Source: Gnetum montanum (lineage: Eukaryota; Streptophyta; Gnetopsida; Gnetales; Gnetaceae). Taken from it: a stretch of 43,018 nt of DNA. The notes under the pieces were generated by a model, which was not told the origin of the DNA, ran no database searches, and saw only the letters and a program-made list of their open reading frames with translations. The stretch covers positions 1 to 43,018 of the forward strand of contig MNCI01016385.1 in the NCBI GenBank assembly GCA_015680685.1. Reading direction: 5' to 3'. Below are positions 1-10,921 of the stretch, piece by piece. Position numbers and translations under genes: made by a program. Position 1 is the stretch's first letter. The number at the start of each line of letters is the position of its first letter.

Positions 1-1252
1 ATTTCAAAATGGAAATTGGATGACAATTGACTTATATTAGTATCATCGTGGTTATTAAGGATTATGGTGCACTTGCACCAAACTCATAATGATATAATTG
101 TTCAAAATTAATGCAATAGAAGGGTTGCATTGAACTTATAGTTGGCTAGGATTAAGGTTTTATAAGGTGTTGTAAGCATGTCATGGGTTGTGGTTAGGTT
201 GCATCACAAAGAAAATTAATTAACATAGCTTGTGACTAAGTCTTAGTTAGCTAGTGATTAGCTTGAAACTTGTAGGAATGATTTTTTTTTGGAATGAAGT
301 TAAGATTTGGTAAATCTAGGCATTAAAGGGATGAGGTTTATATGGTTGTTCCAATGTCATGTAGTGAAGTTAGGGATGACATGGTCTATTGATGAAATAA
401 GATCAATGGATATCATAATATCAGGTTTAGTGTACTAGTTCTAATGTCTAATGAAGTGATGGGTAGATATATGATGATTTGTGTTTTCTAGCAAAGTGAT
501 GAAAGACAAGACTAATGTGATAATAGAAGATAATAAGGACAAAAATGGTTGAGATGCTAATGGCCATGCTACTATGTGATGTGTGTTGAGAGATTAATGT
601 GTTAATTTCATGAAAATTTACATGTTATCGTATTATGTTTTTTCAAACATGCATTTATGTTATTTAATGCTTAAATTGGTTGATGTGATATGTATCATAT
701 GATTGATGTTGTTGAATGTTGTGATGCAAATAATACTAATGAATAGGCTAATTGTTGGTTAGACATCTTGAAGTTTAATGATGGATTCATTCCCTTTGTA
801 TGTATTAGTAGAGGCTCTTACATGGGCCTCAACCCGATGAAGAGGAAGATTTGGTTATAGCAATATCTAGTTTCTAGTGGGGCAAGAATACTCTTGAAGT
901 TTAGCATATTTGCAATAGTGTGTGTTGCGATGTTAATATTAGATAATGGTAGATGGGTTTTGAAAAAAAATGTGGTCTAGATTGTATAGGTAAAACCTTA
1001 AAATGATTAAGTATTATAGTCAAGGTTTTAGAATTAATGTAGATTAGATTGCAAGTTTACATGATAACCTTTTCATATGCTACACTAAGCAATGGATGCT
1101 ACATGAATTCAACCCTCTAGGAATACCACTAGCCTTTACAAATGGACACAATTTAACGTAAAATAAAATTAGGATGAGCAAGTACAACTAGATCTTAATT
1201 ATTCTTTTAAGAAGAAAAATCCCTTAGAAATTTTTTCTACACATTACAAAAC
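1..1252. other. unassigned AT-rich flank upstream of element A gag
   Basis: No coding region, RNA gene or clear repeat was found here. By position it should hold the 5' LTR and leader of element A, whose gag begins at 1253. I could find neither a tRNA-complementary primer-binding site nor a copy of this sequence downstream of A's integrase (after 21512), so the LTR of A is not delimited. Confidence 0.4.
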
Positions 1253-2935
1253 ATGAGTTCAAATATGGGGACAGGATCACAAAATTTAAATACTAAAATT
1301 TTAACTAATGTGACTACCCAACATGTTAATAATTTAATTTTACAAGCTCCAATTTCACTACCAGCCTCTATTTCTATACCAAGCCCTATTGTAACTCCAA
1401 TAGCAACCACTACTTTCACAATGGGATCATCTTCACATCATACACCTCCTTCATTTTCTCTTGGTTCAATTCCTCTTTCCTTTGGTAGTCTAAGTTCCAA
1501 TATTCTAGCTAGGAAAGCCCACCAAGGAAAAACTCTTGGGGATTTATTGAATCAATGGACATCAATTATACCCCAAGAACCATTAAGTTCTCCACAAGAA
1601 AGAGATGTAGAAGTTAAGAACATTCATTTATTACTTGTCTTTAAGGGAACAAATGATGAGGACCTAGTCACTCACATCAGAAAATTTGAAACCACATTAG
1701 CAATGTTAGCACCACAAATTGGTGATAGGACTAAGATGATTGCTTTTAAATCAACTTTAAAGGATAAAGCTAAATTTTGGCTACAAATCCTTAGGACACT
1801 AATTAGTTCAGGGAATAAATTTAAGGAAGATCTTCTCCAAAGATTTCTCTCTAATGACAAGTTGTATTTATTAAGGAAATAATTAATGCATTTTATGAAA
1901 CATGAAGATGAAGATTATGAGAGTACTTTTGATAGGTTCAAGGGGGTATGTTTGAATAATCCAAATCATGGATTCCCAACCCATCAAGTTATCCAAATCT
2001 TTGTAGAAGGCTTGTTAGCCTATTATAGGCAAAATGTTAACTTTGCATGTGGTGGTAATATTTTGAATGTAACACCAGTAGAACAAAGTAAAAGATGGCC
2101 AAAACCCAACATTATGCAAGACATGAACCAACAAACTAAGCAATTGAATAAGAAAGTATATGAGTTGACACTATTGATTAGAAAACAAGCTTATGGATTT
2201 TAAAGTGAAGCATGTAACACTTGTGGTAGTCAACAACATGACTACACCACTTGTTCAGCCTTGTTATATTGTCATGAGAAAGCATAAGAATTAGTAAAAG
2301 CTTTTCAACAATATAAAAGCCAACCAACAATGAGCTTTCCACAAAGCCCACCTTACCAACAAAAATATCCTCAAAATAATTTTAAACAATTCAAAAGCCC
2401 AACTAATGAACATTTGGATAAACTTATCCAAAGCCTTACTTCCTTCATTGAGGAAAGTAGATAGTTCATGAGTGAAACATGGAGAAGATTTGAGGACCTA
2501 ACCAAGAATGAATTAGCATCCCAACCTAAACCACATCCAACATCTCAAGAAAAAGGAAAAGAATAACGGCATTCCATCACTACTAGAAGTGGAAAAATGG
2601 TTGAGCCTAAATCTCATAAGGAGGTTCAATTTCAAGAAGTAGGGATACAATAAGAAGTCTAGCTACAAGTAGTAATTGAGGGATATCAACCAATTAGGGA
2701 AAAGGAACAACCATTGCCTCCTAGACAAGTAAATTTACCTTCTTTTCCTAAATGATTGTAAGGGGACATTACAACTAAAGCCCACCTTGAAAAAATGTTT
2801 AGTGAATTATACTTGCATATTCCTTTTGAGTAAGTAGTAAAAGACACACCTCTCTATGCTAAGTACTTAAAGGAATTATGCACTAGGAGAAGAAAAGGGA
2901 AGATTCCTAAACAAGTTATTTAGTTGATAATCTTT
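1253..2935 (+). pseudogene. element A gag and gag-pro linker (interrupted by stops)
   Basis: A single frame can be followed from ATG 1253 to about 2935, interrupted by in-frame stops at 1880, 2201, 2285, 2564 and others. In order it holds a Pro/Ser/Thr-rich N-terminus, a retrotransposon Gag domain (DKAKFWL at about codons 173-179, then LRK..MHFM and a NNPNHGFP segment typical of Athila/Tat Gag), and a canonical CCHC zinc knuckle CX2CX4HX4C at 2213-2254. A linker follows with TTRSGK and LYAKYLKELCTRRRK. Gag would form the particle shell and bind RNA through the knuckle. That so long a stretch keeps one frame suggests nonsense point mutations dominate over indels here. It is inactive as it stands. 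Confidence 0.85.
2213..2254 (+). other. CCHC zinc knuckle of element A Gag
   Basis: Reads CNTCGSQQHDYTTC, a perfect CX2CX4HX4C nucleocapsid knuckle. It lies in the gag frame just after the stop at 2201-2203. It contrasts with the one-residue-shorter knuckle of elements C and D. Confidence 0.9.
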
Positions 2936-3017
2936 CTTAACTTATAAAAATTCATGAAGTCCCAAAATATCAAGATCCAGGGTCTCAACCATTCCAATTA
3001 AAATAAACAGACAAATT

Positions 3018-3330
3018 ATTAATTATGTCCTATTAGATTTAGGAGCTAGTATTAATATTATGCCATTTAAAATGGCTAGATCACTTAATTTAAAGCATAT
3101 AAGAAGAGTAAACATGATCATATATTTGACTGATGGTTCCAATGTAAAACCCATAGGAATAGTAGAATATTTGATAATACAGGTGAAAAAAGGAAAAATA
3201 CCCAATTGATTTTGTAATTTTATAAGTAAAGGATCTAGACTGTTTTACCATCATATTAGGTAGACCTTAGTTAGCAATAGCTGATGTGGTAATAAATTAT
3301 AGATTGGGACAAATTTAGCTATATTTTACT
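3018..3330 (+). pseudogene. element A retropepsin (aspartic protease) remnant
   Basis: LLDLGASINIMP at 3030-3065 is the aspartic protease active-site box (D-L-G-A-S) in the form typical of Athila-like elements. It is followed by IGIVEYLI and, after a frameshift, the flap/C-terminal segment ILGRP.LAIADVVI near 3250-3300. The enzyme would cut the Gag-Pol polyprotein. It sits about 80 bp beyond the end of the gag frame and in a different frame, so at least one indel separates them. The active-site residues are kept, but the reading frame is broken. Confidence 0.85.
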
Positions 3331-3420
3331 AATCTTACTTTCATGCTAAATATATATGATCAGGCAAAAGAGGACTAATTAAACAAAGATCTAAAAGAGG
3401 CAAGAGTGCTCTATACAATA

Positions 3421-3655
3421 CCCATTATAGAAATGGCACAATCTAGGGAAACATTGGTACTAAATAATTTTGAGAAAGGTCCTTTAGATCTCTCCACAAA
3501 AGAAAAACAAGATTTCTTTGATGAAATTTTGAATTTGGGATCAAGGAATATTTGAGAAACAATCCAACCTCCAAATAATGATTCTTTGGGTCTTCAAGAA
3601 TTACCTAGTAATATCTATACTTCTAGCTCTAAGTAATTTTAAAACTCTCAATATT
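3421..3655 (+). pseudogene. element A pre-RT linker, followed by deletion of the RT palm
   Basis: The text includes a low-complexity acidic/Ser segment and ELPSNIYTSSS, resembling the stretch that precedes reverse transcriptase in these elements. It runs almost directly into the RT connection/RNase H boundary at 3661. No YxDD/FxDD box or finger-palm motif occurs between, so the catalytic RT region of several hundred bases appears to have been deleted. Confidence 0.6.
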
Positions 3656-3660
3656 TTGTA

Positions 3661-4130
3661 GGACATGCTAGATATTATAGGCAATTCATTAAGGAATTTT
3701 TTAAAATTACTAAACCATTGTATATACTGCTAAAAAAAATGTTCCTTTTGTATGGACCAATGATTATCAAGAAGCATTCTTAGAATTAAAGATAAGAGTA
3801 ACTACCATCCCTATATTGAATGCAGCTAATTGAAATTTTCCTTTTGATTTAATATGTGATGCTAGTGATACCATAGTAGGGGCAATTCTAGGACAATATA
3901 TTGATAATAAGCCATGAGTTATTTATTATGTGTCTAAAAGTTTAGACCAAGCCCAAATAGATTATACAACTAGTATAAAAAATTTATTAGCTATTGTATA
4001 TGTTTTGGATAAATTTATACATTATTTAATAGGATATAAAACTAGAGTGTATACTAACCATTTCACCATTAAGTTTTTGGCTAGAAAAAAAACCAAAATG
4101 TAAGGATAATGAGATGGTGCATATTACTCC
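3661..4130 (+). pseudogene. element A RT connection and RNase H remnant
   Basis: It starts with GHARYYRQFIKEFFKITKPL, the standard RT thumb/connection sequence of Ty3/gypsy elements. RNase H then follows: DLICDASDTIVGAILGQ (first catalytic Asp at 3858-3860), YYVSKSLDQAQIDYTT, and VYTNHFTIKFL. In active family members the last box is YTDH; here the Asp is Asn. The usual catalytic Glu segment (TEKE) reads SIKN. Together with frameshifts near 3740 and 4085 this indicates loss of RNase H function. Confidence 0.85.
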
Positions 4131-4449
4131 AAGAATTTGATCTTGACACATTAGATAAAAGGGGTTGGGAGAATGTAGTGGTTGATAATATTTCTAGATT
4201 AGAAACTAAAAATGAAAATAGAACACAAGGAGTATTTCATGATGAATTTTCTGATGAATAATTTTTTTCCATAAAGAAGGATTCATGGTTTGCTAATATA
4301 GCAAATTATCTTGTCACTATGAAAACCCCAATTCACTGGAGTAAGGAGGAAAAGAAATATTTTCTATGTACCATTCCTAAATATATTTGGGGTAGTCCAT
4401 ACCTTTATAAAACATGTAAAGACAATATAGCTAGAAGGTGTGTGACTGA

Positions 4450-4679
4450 TGATGAACAACAAGAAATCCTACATGTGTGTCATGATGATTTAGGGTAACC
4501 ATTTTAATAGTATATGTATAGCTATAAAAATCTTGCAAATTGGACTTTATTGGCCCTCAATTTTTACGGATGCTCATAAGTATGTCCAAGAATGTGGTAA
4601 ATGCCAATGAATGGGAGTAATCATAAAGAAGTAAGAAATGCCTTTAAACCCAATTCTAATAATTGAACCATTTGATGTA
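4450..4679 (+). pseudogene. element A integrase, N-terminal part (5' of the B insertion)
   Basis: An HHCC zinc-binding domain is visible: the His residues lie in ILHVCHDDLG and the segment after it, and the CX2C pair (ECGKC) at 4593-4604. The sequence EMPLNPILIIEPFDV leads towards the catalytic core and stops at 4679. The continuation, WGIDILGPFP, is found at 20524, 15.8 kb away. The integrase would insert the cDNA into the genome. Stops are present. Confidence 0.85.
4675..4679. repeat. target-site duplication of element B, left copy
   Basis: ATGTA here and ATGTG at 20519-20523 are the 5-bp duplication. One base differs (G to A). Joining the two flanks restores the integrase frame of element A (EPFDV-WGID), which fixes the insertion point. 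Confidence 0.85.
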
Positions 4680-5463
4680 GGATAAGCAGTGAAAGGTACA
4701 CCTTACATCCAACCATATAAATCACAAAGTGTTCACACGTGATCCAATTGAATTCTGTAGACTTTATGTCTTTCAACACACTAGTCTTCTAGGAAGTGAA
4801 CTTTTCCCTAATAGTCATTCATTGTCTTTTCAATTACATTTGTAATGCACAAAGGTATGGTTAAGTGTAATTGAGGCATATGATTTTTATTATTTTATGT
4901 TTTATGCTCCTAGTGCTTAAAATAGATAAATGAAGTAATTTAATAACTAAATTAATTTAACTAATTAATTAATCTCTAACTAGTTCTAACATAAGCATTC
5001 GATCCCACTTTCTATACATGTCCTGAACATACATATCCACTAATAGCATTACCAAGTAGTATGCTACTGGGCAAACCAAACAATAATGCTACTAGAATTA
5101 CCAAGCAAGTATGTGTTTATGCTCGAAGTGATCGTACTTATGTGTTTAATCTATTTAGCTTAATTAATTAATTGATTAGTTGAAGTCTAACTTAGCTTTA
5201 TTGATTGCATAATTAATGAAAACAATAAATGCATAAATAAATTATTAATCTAATGCAAGTGCTACAAGGTTTAATCAAAAGGATTATCATTATTTTCATT
5301 TACACTGGTGTGTTTAAGTACAATAGTGCTTGAATAAAGATTCGTATACTTTCTAACTCTTGCTGTGGGCACTCAGAGAAATATTCTAACTCTCAAGTGG
5401 AAAAACTGTAAGAGCTCTACTACAACTATCACTAGACCTCCATCAACATGGTTGGTGAATGTG

Positions 5464-5471
5464 TATTTATA
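5464..5471 (-). promoter_or_regulatory. TATA box of element B 3' LTR
   Basis: TATAAATA on the minus strand, immediately downstream of the U3 repeat array. The same box occurs at the equivalent place in the other LTR (20355-20362). Confidence 0.75.
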
Positions 5472-5487
5472 ACTTTTATTCTAGAGC

Positions 5488-5600
5488 TACATTGATGGGG
5501 CCCCATAGATGTAGCAAAAGCTATGTCAATGTGGCCCCATTGATGGGGCAACATCATGTATATGGGACCCCATCGATCAGGCCACATCAACGGGGGCCCA
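5488..5600 (-). promoter_or_regulatory. U3 array of 14-bp-spaced units (CATTGATGGGGC type)
   Basis: Units of the form CAT(T/A/C)GATG... start at 5490, 5504, 5538, 5552, 5571 and 5585: three 14-bp steps, with one 19-bp and one 34-bp gap between pairs. It contains the palindrome ATGGGGCCCCAT. The array lies directly upstream (minus strand) of the TATA box, the usual place of retrotransposon enhancer repeats. A more decayed version is at 20381-20480. Confidence 0.65.
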
Positions 5601-5627
5601 GTGACATGACACAATGATGATTCATCA

Positions 5628-5640
5628 TATGCCCATGACT
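5628..5640 (-). other. polypurine tract region of element B
   Basis: The minus strand reads a purine-rich stretch next to the LTR edge (plus strand TATGCCCATGACT). Elements C and D have the better-kept form GGGGGTA at the same place (30076-30083 and 36551-36558, respectively). It primes plus-strand DNA synthesis. Confidence 0.6.
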
Positions 5641-5779
5641 AAATGAAAACTCGTCCTCAAGTTCCTTTACAAAATTGAAAAGGTATGGGATTATTAATTG
5701 ATTCTTACCATAATAAATTGACTTGACAAAACTAAGTGCTCAAGTGTACAAATCAATAACATTACAAAAATTGTGATGT

Positions 5780-8726
5780 TCATGATACAAAATTGAACAC
5801 CATGACATGACTACTTAAAATTTGATAGCACATCCTTTGGTGGCATGAAGGTGGTTGTGAAGATGAGATAGTCCCAAGCGGTGGAGGTTCCTAATGTTCT
5901 AAAGGACCTTCACCAACTTTGATTGCATGCGGTAGTTGAGGCAAATATGACTATCTTGGATTAGCTACAACCTCTAGTGGAAGGCAAAAGGCATCTAGTA
6001 ATGCATTTATCTTCTCCTCCTTACTATAGGGATTATTCACAGTCCATGTGGCATCCCTAATGTGGGATGGAATGGGGATATCCCACAAATAGGGCATTAC
6101 CTGGAATATCTCCTTAACATTGACAAACTAGGCAACAAATTGTTTGCGTTCAACATTAAACACCCTAACTACATTTTGCAACTCTTGGTAGTCATTCATT
6201 CTTTTGGCTAGGTTCTTAGTAGGAGATCTTTGATCAGTGTATTTGCCATTTAGAACCTTGAGTTTCATGTTTTCCACTGCAAGAATTTTCTTAGTGTATT
6301 TGTGGTGCTTGAATGTGACCTCATACAATAAGTATGAGTTGGCCACTTGCTTCTTCAGTTCTGACCATGGTCGTTTAGCAACCAACATAGCTAGATTTGC
6401 ATATCGAAGACTAGCAAGCTCCATATATTCTATTATCTCCTCAATTTACAAGTCCTTCATGTGGATTTTTGTCTTATTATAGGCATCAATTCCATTAATG
6501 ATAGGCTACCACAATTCTCTTCCTTGCTAGAGTTGTTGGAGGGTTTCATTTACTTTTTCCTTCACCAACTAGATGTGCTTTTTATTAACTTCTTTCTATA
6601 GACTAACTTGATCTTTGTAATGATCCTTGACTCTCTTAAATTTCAAAGCCTCTAATTTCTAGGTGGCTACCTCTATTGCAGTCTTCTAAATAAGGGCACA
6701 AACCTCCTCCATGGAGAGGTTTTTATTTTCAGCTACCAATCTCCTTAGCTCTGTGTTTGGTTTGGCTAGTTGCTCCTATTGTTGATGGATAAAGTTGGTC
6801 AACTATTGTTTATGCTCATCAACATTTCGCAATTGATGGTTCTCTACAGGTAGTTGTACATTCTCCTAATGGGTCAAATCCAAGGCTTTCTAAATTTTGT
6901 GCTATGTAGCCTCTTCCAAGGATCAATAAAACACTAGCATCTCCATCACATCCTCAAATCCTTTCAATATGGTATGAAGCTATTCATGAGCTTCATCTTT
7001 TGTCAATGCTATGTTGAGAAATACAATGTTGACAATTTGGGCTCTTAATTTAGCAACTTCAGCAGCCAAGCATTCAGTTAGCTCCTTGGTTGTTTCAAGT
7101 TGCCCTTTCAAGATGATGTTTTTTTTTCTTACATCTAGCAACTTTGACTGGGTTGCAGTGATACTATTCAAAAGATTGAAGACATCCAGAAGTGGTTGCC
7201 TAGTTCCCACCACTCAGTCTAGTAGTTCTTCATGCTGTGCTACACTTAATTTTCTACTTATGGTTCCTATGGATGTCTACACATCTTTCTGTGTAGTAAT
7301 GTTTGGTAGAAACACCATAAGTGTATTGAGTGTTTTGACAATCTTGTCAGCAACCACCTCTACTGGTGTCTCTTACCCTTGGTGCTACATCACTAGCACT
7401 ATTACCCCCTTGCCTTTCTCCAAGTGCATTAAGAAGGTCACAACATTCCTAGAGATTTCTAGGAGTGGTTGCTTTTTTATGAGAGATCCTATGACCTCTA
7501 CAGTGTTAGGTTTAACCCCGTACACAACTCGATTTGTTGGGATGAGAAAATGGATCCACCTCTCCCCATTGGGCTAACTATTTGGACCACCTTGTTTAGG
7601 TGACCTATTGCTAGCCAGTACATAGATGGGTCCCTACCACTCATGGCTGCTCATTACTCTTGTTCACTCAAGAGCCATTCTTAGTATTTGTGCAACTATT
7701 GGGCTATTGCAATGATGTTTGATACAGTTGTTTGCATGGTAGGTGGAGGTGGCAACTACTACTCCTCTTCTTGAATGGCCATTGTAGGTATCTTATCTTT
7801 CATCATCTCTATTCAATTAGTAGTCAGAGCATGCCTGATAGCATCCTTTGTATAACAGACTATTCCTCCTATCTGATAGAGTTTTCTGATGAGGCATGGG
7901 AAGGGAAGTGCCTTCCTTCCACATTCATTTTCTTTAAATCACTCCTTCATCTCCAAATAGATCAGCTATGGAAGGTTGATAGGGAATCTCCCACTCAAAG
8001 TGGTGCATTGACTGGTTGAAAAGGTGGTGAGTTTACTAGGCTTCACTGTGGGGTTTAGGTGAAAGGACACAATCTTGTAGTTGATCCTTTCTATCAGTGC
8101 AAGTGCACCAAACTTCTTGTGATCAACACCATAGCACTGTTGCATCCATTCCTTCTTGATGTTAGGGTTTGCCTACATTGGAATCTTAGCAAGATTCAGC
8201 TTTATTTCTAGTAGCCCAAGCACTTTAAAAATGGCCTACACCAAGTAGGATATTAAGATGTCCTTGATTTTTACCATTGAACTAGTCTACTTATTGTTCT
8301 AGAATAAGAATATCTCTCCCATATACCACTCCTCGATGGAAGTGATTATTGGCCACATGGGAGATGTCTTCATTTGGTCCTATACTTCTTTAGGTTCTTG
8401 TTCCATGAAGGGGCTAAAGTTTAACTCTTGGAGCACTATTTTTTGGACCTCCTTGATCTAAATTAATTCAGGAAGACTTCTGTTAAGGTCACCTCAAGAT
8501 TTTCTTGCTAAGCTGGTGCTTCATCTTGAGGGGAATGTTCTATTGCTACTGCTCATTCAGGAATCTAACAAATAGATTCCACCTTGGTCTCTTCTATAAG
8601 AGGTTCTATGGCATGGGTTGTAAGTGGTTCTTCCTAGGCTTATTCTTGGACCTTTCCCATTCTTGGCCATTTCTTCCTTTGTTGAGATGATCCTCCTTCT
8701 TGCGTGTGCTTCCCTTTTGCTGCCAT
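5780..8726 (-). pseudogene. element B third ORF (3' of integrase), coiled-coil protein of about 980 codons
   Basis: Starts at ATG 8726 (MAAKGKHTQEGGSSQ), immediately after a splice-acceptor-like TGTTGTGACTGCAG. It ends near 5780 and has many TAG/TGA stops and a few frameshifts. N-terminal part: Gln/Lys-rich and acidic. Middle: YMGEIFLF, LNPTVKPSKLTTFS, KALPFPCLIRKLY. C-terminal half: long heptad-like stretches (ELRRLVAENKNLSMEEV, KRVKDHYKDQV) that predict coiled coil. It is clearly homologous to the ORF at 34794-42841, and its N- and C-ends to the short ORF at 36627-37130. It sits where plant 'env-like' ORFs sit, but I see no signal peptide or membrane segment. I do not recognise the family. 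Confidence 0.75.
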
Positions 8727-9028
8727 CTGCAGTCACAACACATCCATGGATTAGTAGATATAACATGTAACTTTGAATATTTTGAGTACCTTATCTCATC
8801 AATTAGTTACACTTGGCTAAGGTTAGACCATGGCAAGTTTATATTTATTATTATTTTATTGATTAATTTTCATTATAAGTATCACCGAAGCTCATTGGAA
8901 AAGTTTAACTTTATAATTTGGTGTTTAAATGTTGATTTTGAGTTAAACCTTTGTGGGAGTTAGAAAAAATGATGAAATTTTTTTTTGTCAAAAATGATAC
9001 ATTCATGGCCCCCACTACTAAGAGCTTA
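8727..9028 (-). promoter_or_regulatory. conserved leader/intron-like segment before the third ORF of B
   Basis: The acceptor-like AG lies at 8727-8728. Towards the 5' side there is a conserved block, GTGGGGGCCATGAATG...CTAACTCC (8955-9016), shared with C (29521-29564), G (33737-33794) and, partly, D (37243-37260). The donor-like position at about 9028 reads GAAG-AT, a mutated form of the AGAG-GTAATC seen in G. Length from donor to acceptor is about 300 bp. Confidence 0.6.
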
Positions 9029-9176
9029 TCTTCAGTAGCTACAAGGTCAAAGAATGAAGTGATTTGGATAAACAATTAAGAAGTTATGGGCTCTAGAGGA
9101 TTTTGGACTCTAAAAATTTGAAAAACTTCCTTGGCATGTATGAGAAAATATGAAAATTTTAAAGGGGGATCATGCA

Positions 9177-9290
9177 TATTTATACTATTTTTTCCTCTAC
9201 GTTGAGGAGGCCATGTATATAGGGCCTTGTATATGCATCAACTTTGTTGATTGGCCTCATATATGGAACCCATAGATAAAATTTTCAAAC
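9177..9290 (-). promoter_or_regulatory. internal promoter-like region of B (TATA box plus repeat array)
   Basis: TATAAATA lies at 9177-9184 on the minus strand, about 150 bp upstream of the donor-like site. Upstream of it are short repeats with GTATAT/CATATAT cores at 14-bp spacing (units starting at 9211, 9225, 9253, with a weaker one at 9239). This resembles the U3 organisation of the LTRs, though no LTR ends or TSD are visible here. Promoter function is inferred from this likeness and from the matching arrangement at 33507-33576. Confidence 0.5.
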
Positions 9291-9545
9291 TTAAATATCT
9301 TGAAAAATACAAGGAATTTTTGAATGAACTTGGAGTCAATGGAGCCCTAGAAAAGCCAAGAATATAATAAAATCATTGAGAAGGATCTTTGAAAACTCAA
9401 AAATTGAAAAATCTAATGGAGAATGTGTGTATATAACAAAATATGTAAAGGAGCACATGGTTTGATGTAGAAGATGGACGTATGAAAGATTCTGGTTGCA
9501 AGAATGCCTAAGGATAAGGTGCTTAACAAGCCCAACCAAGAGATA

Positions 9546-9580
9546 TGCAAGTGGGTCCTTCCCATAGTAGGCACATACCT
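9546..9580 (-). other. conserved 3' motif (GGAAGGACCCACTTGCAT), B copy
   Basis: The minus strand carries the block TACTATGGGAAGGACCCACT, matching copies at 29311-29350 (C), 33205-33246 (G) and 37441-37487 (D). It lies in the untranslated region between pol and the third ORF and is one of the best-kept stretches outside genes. Confidence 0.7.
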
Positions 9581-9756
9581 TGCTTGCCCTTGCATAATCT
9601 CAACCTAAGGAGTTTGTGGATCCCATAGATAATTAATGGTTGATGGAAGTTAAGGACCAAAACCTAGAAGATTCTACCAAAGAATTCAAGCACGTTAGAC
9701 AAAGACACCGAATCAAGAACGTGGTCAGCAATAGTGAGGTGAGTTATGGGTAGCAT

Positions 9757-10032
9757 CGATAGATGATAGAGAAGGTGAAATGGAATTCTAAATTAAGGTT
9801 ATAAGAAGTCCCTTATGGATTTCATGTTTAAATAACCTAAGAAGATCCATCCTTAGTCTAGATCAAAACCAACCATGTTCAATGACATCACATAAGCATA
9901 GATAGATGATAGAGAAGGTGAAATGGAATTCTAAATTGAGGTTATAAGAAGTCCCTTGTGGATTTTGTGTTTAAATAACCTGAGAAGATCCATCCTTAGT
10001 CCAGACCAAAACCAACCATGTTCAATGACATT
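9757..10032. repeat. 143-bp direct tandem duplication
   Basis: Two head-to-tail copies with a 143-bp period (9757-9899 and 9900-10032), beginning around GATAGATGATAGAGAAGG and ending at TTCAATGACAT. They differ at only a few positions, mostly transitions. They lie in the 3' untranslated region of element B. Confidence 0.85.
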
Positions 10033-10921
10033 GCATCACCACTCCAAGATCGATCCATCCCCTCAAGACACAAGAGTGCTCCCACAGAACAACCACCATT
10101 CCATACAGAGAAGAAGAGAGAAGTAGAAANATGTTTTTTTTGTTTATTTTATTTTTTTTCTTTTTGTATGGGAACCACACCATACAAAGACTTTATTTAA
10201 CTTTCTATTATTGGTTGACATGGAATGGTAAGAAGTCTATGAAAACACTCATGCACCCTAAGAAAATAGAAGAGTACAAAGAGTATTGGGTCCCTTTGAA
10301 GTCACACCTTGTGCAAACCTTTGAATCCTTCCTAATTCCAAAAACTACCAAGGTCATAAATTTATTAAAAGTTTATTTAATGAAAGGGACCTCAAACTTC
10401 CAAAAAAAGAAAAACCATAGAGTTTGTGGATGGATGGATGTTGTGAACTCATTGCCTATTCCATGAAAAAGAAACCATGACTTAGCCATTAATACAAAAA
10501 TTTAGAAATAAAAACCAAACATAAGCAAACAAAACATTAAGCACAAACCTCCATTAGTAACAACAATAGCATCACTATGTCCTATTGGCACAAAGCATGT
10601 TTATTAATAAAAAAAATAAAAAATCACACTAAAATAAAGTAAAATATATAAGAAAGTATAAAATACTCAAGAAAGACATAAATGTACTAATGAAGGTGTA
10701 AAACAAAAAATAGTGTAAATAGGAAAAAGTTTGAAAATCAAAAAAGATGTAAAATAAACAAATTACAAAGACAAAAATGTGTAAAAAAATTAGAAAAATT
10801 AAGCAACCATGTATATGATTACACAAATGGCTATCTCCCCCGTGACTAAGTTGGAAGGAGGAGATCCAAAAAATTGAGCATGGTTGTCCATCCATTAAGG
10901 TATTTAGTGCACTAGCTTACT
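10033..10921 (-). other. non-coding 3' region of B with T-rich (minus strand) spacer
   Basis: No gene. Relative to the minus strand, the end of pol is followed by CACGGGGGAGATAG (10836-10849) and then a T-rich run with degenerate TTTTGTTTTACAC-like units (10620-10800). After that comes sequence matching the 3' regions of C (28460-28800), D and G, for example GTGTGACTTCAAAGGGACC. A poly-T-rich stretch with one undetermined base is at 10130-10165. Confidence 0.6.

Larger units (their letters stand above)
1253..4679 (+). mobile_element. element A, left part: decayed Ty3/gypsy (Athila/Tat-like) retrotransposon
   Basis: Coding remains appear in the order gag, protease, RT connection/RNase H, integrase N-terminus, all on the plus strand. 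The element breaks at 4679 in the middle of the integrase, where element B starts, and resumes at 20519. The RT palm is missing. Stops and frameshifts are present throughout. LTRs were not located. Because B inserted into it, A is older than B. Confidence 0.85.
4680..5627 (-). repeat. element B 3' LTR (948 bp)
   Basis: Aligns over its whole length with 19584-20518. By eye the two differ at about one base in ten, mostly transitions, so the insertion is old. The left edge is GG instead of the TG seen in the other LTR; the right edge is CATCA (TCATCA). A repeat array and a TATA box (5464-5471) lie in U3. The conserved R/U5 box ...ATTACCAAGC is at about 5091-5108. Confidence 0.9.

Noticed and set aside
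1-1252. 5' LTR of element A
   Set aside because: Expected here, but no matching copy after 21512 and no primer site could be found by eye, so it is not called.
5488-5600. CRISPR-like array
   Set aside because: Units are too short (about 14 bp), imperfect and placed in an LTR promoter of a plant retrotransposon; no spacers or cas genes.
7011-7577. Plus-strand open frame of 188 codons
   Set aside because: It is the antisense shadow of the third ORF of B, whose minus-strand reading aligns with the G copy.
5780-8726. Envelope gene
   Set aside because: Position fits an env-like ORF, but no signal peptide, membrane anchor or cleavage-like site was visible in either copy.
10131-10466. Plus-strand frame of 111 codons in B's 3' region
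   Set aside because: The region is non-coding sequence shared with C, D and G on the other strand; the frame is not kept among them.
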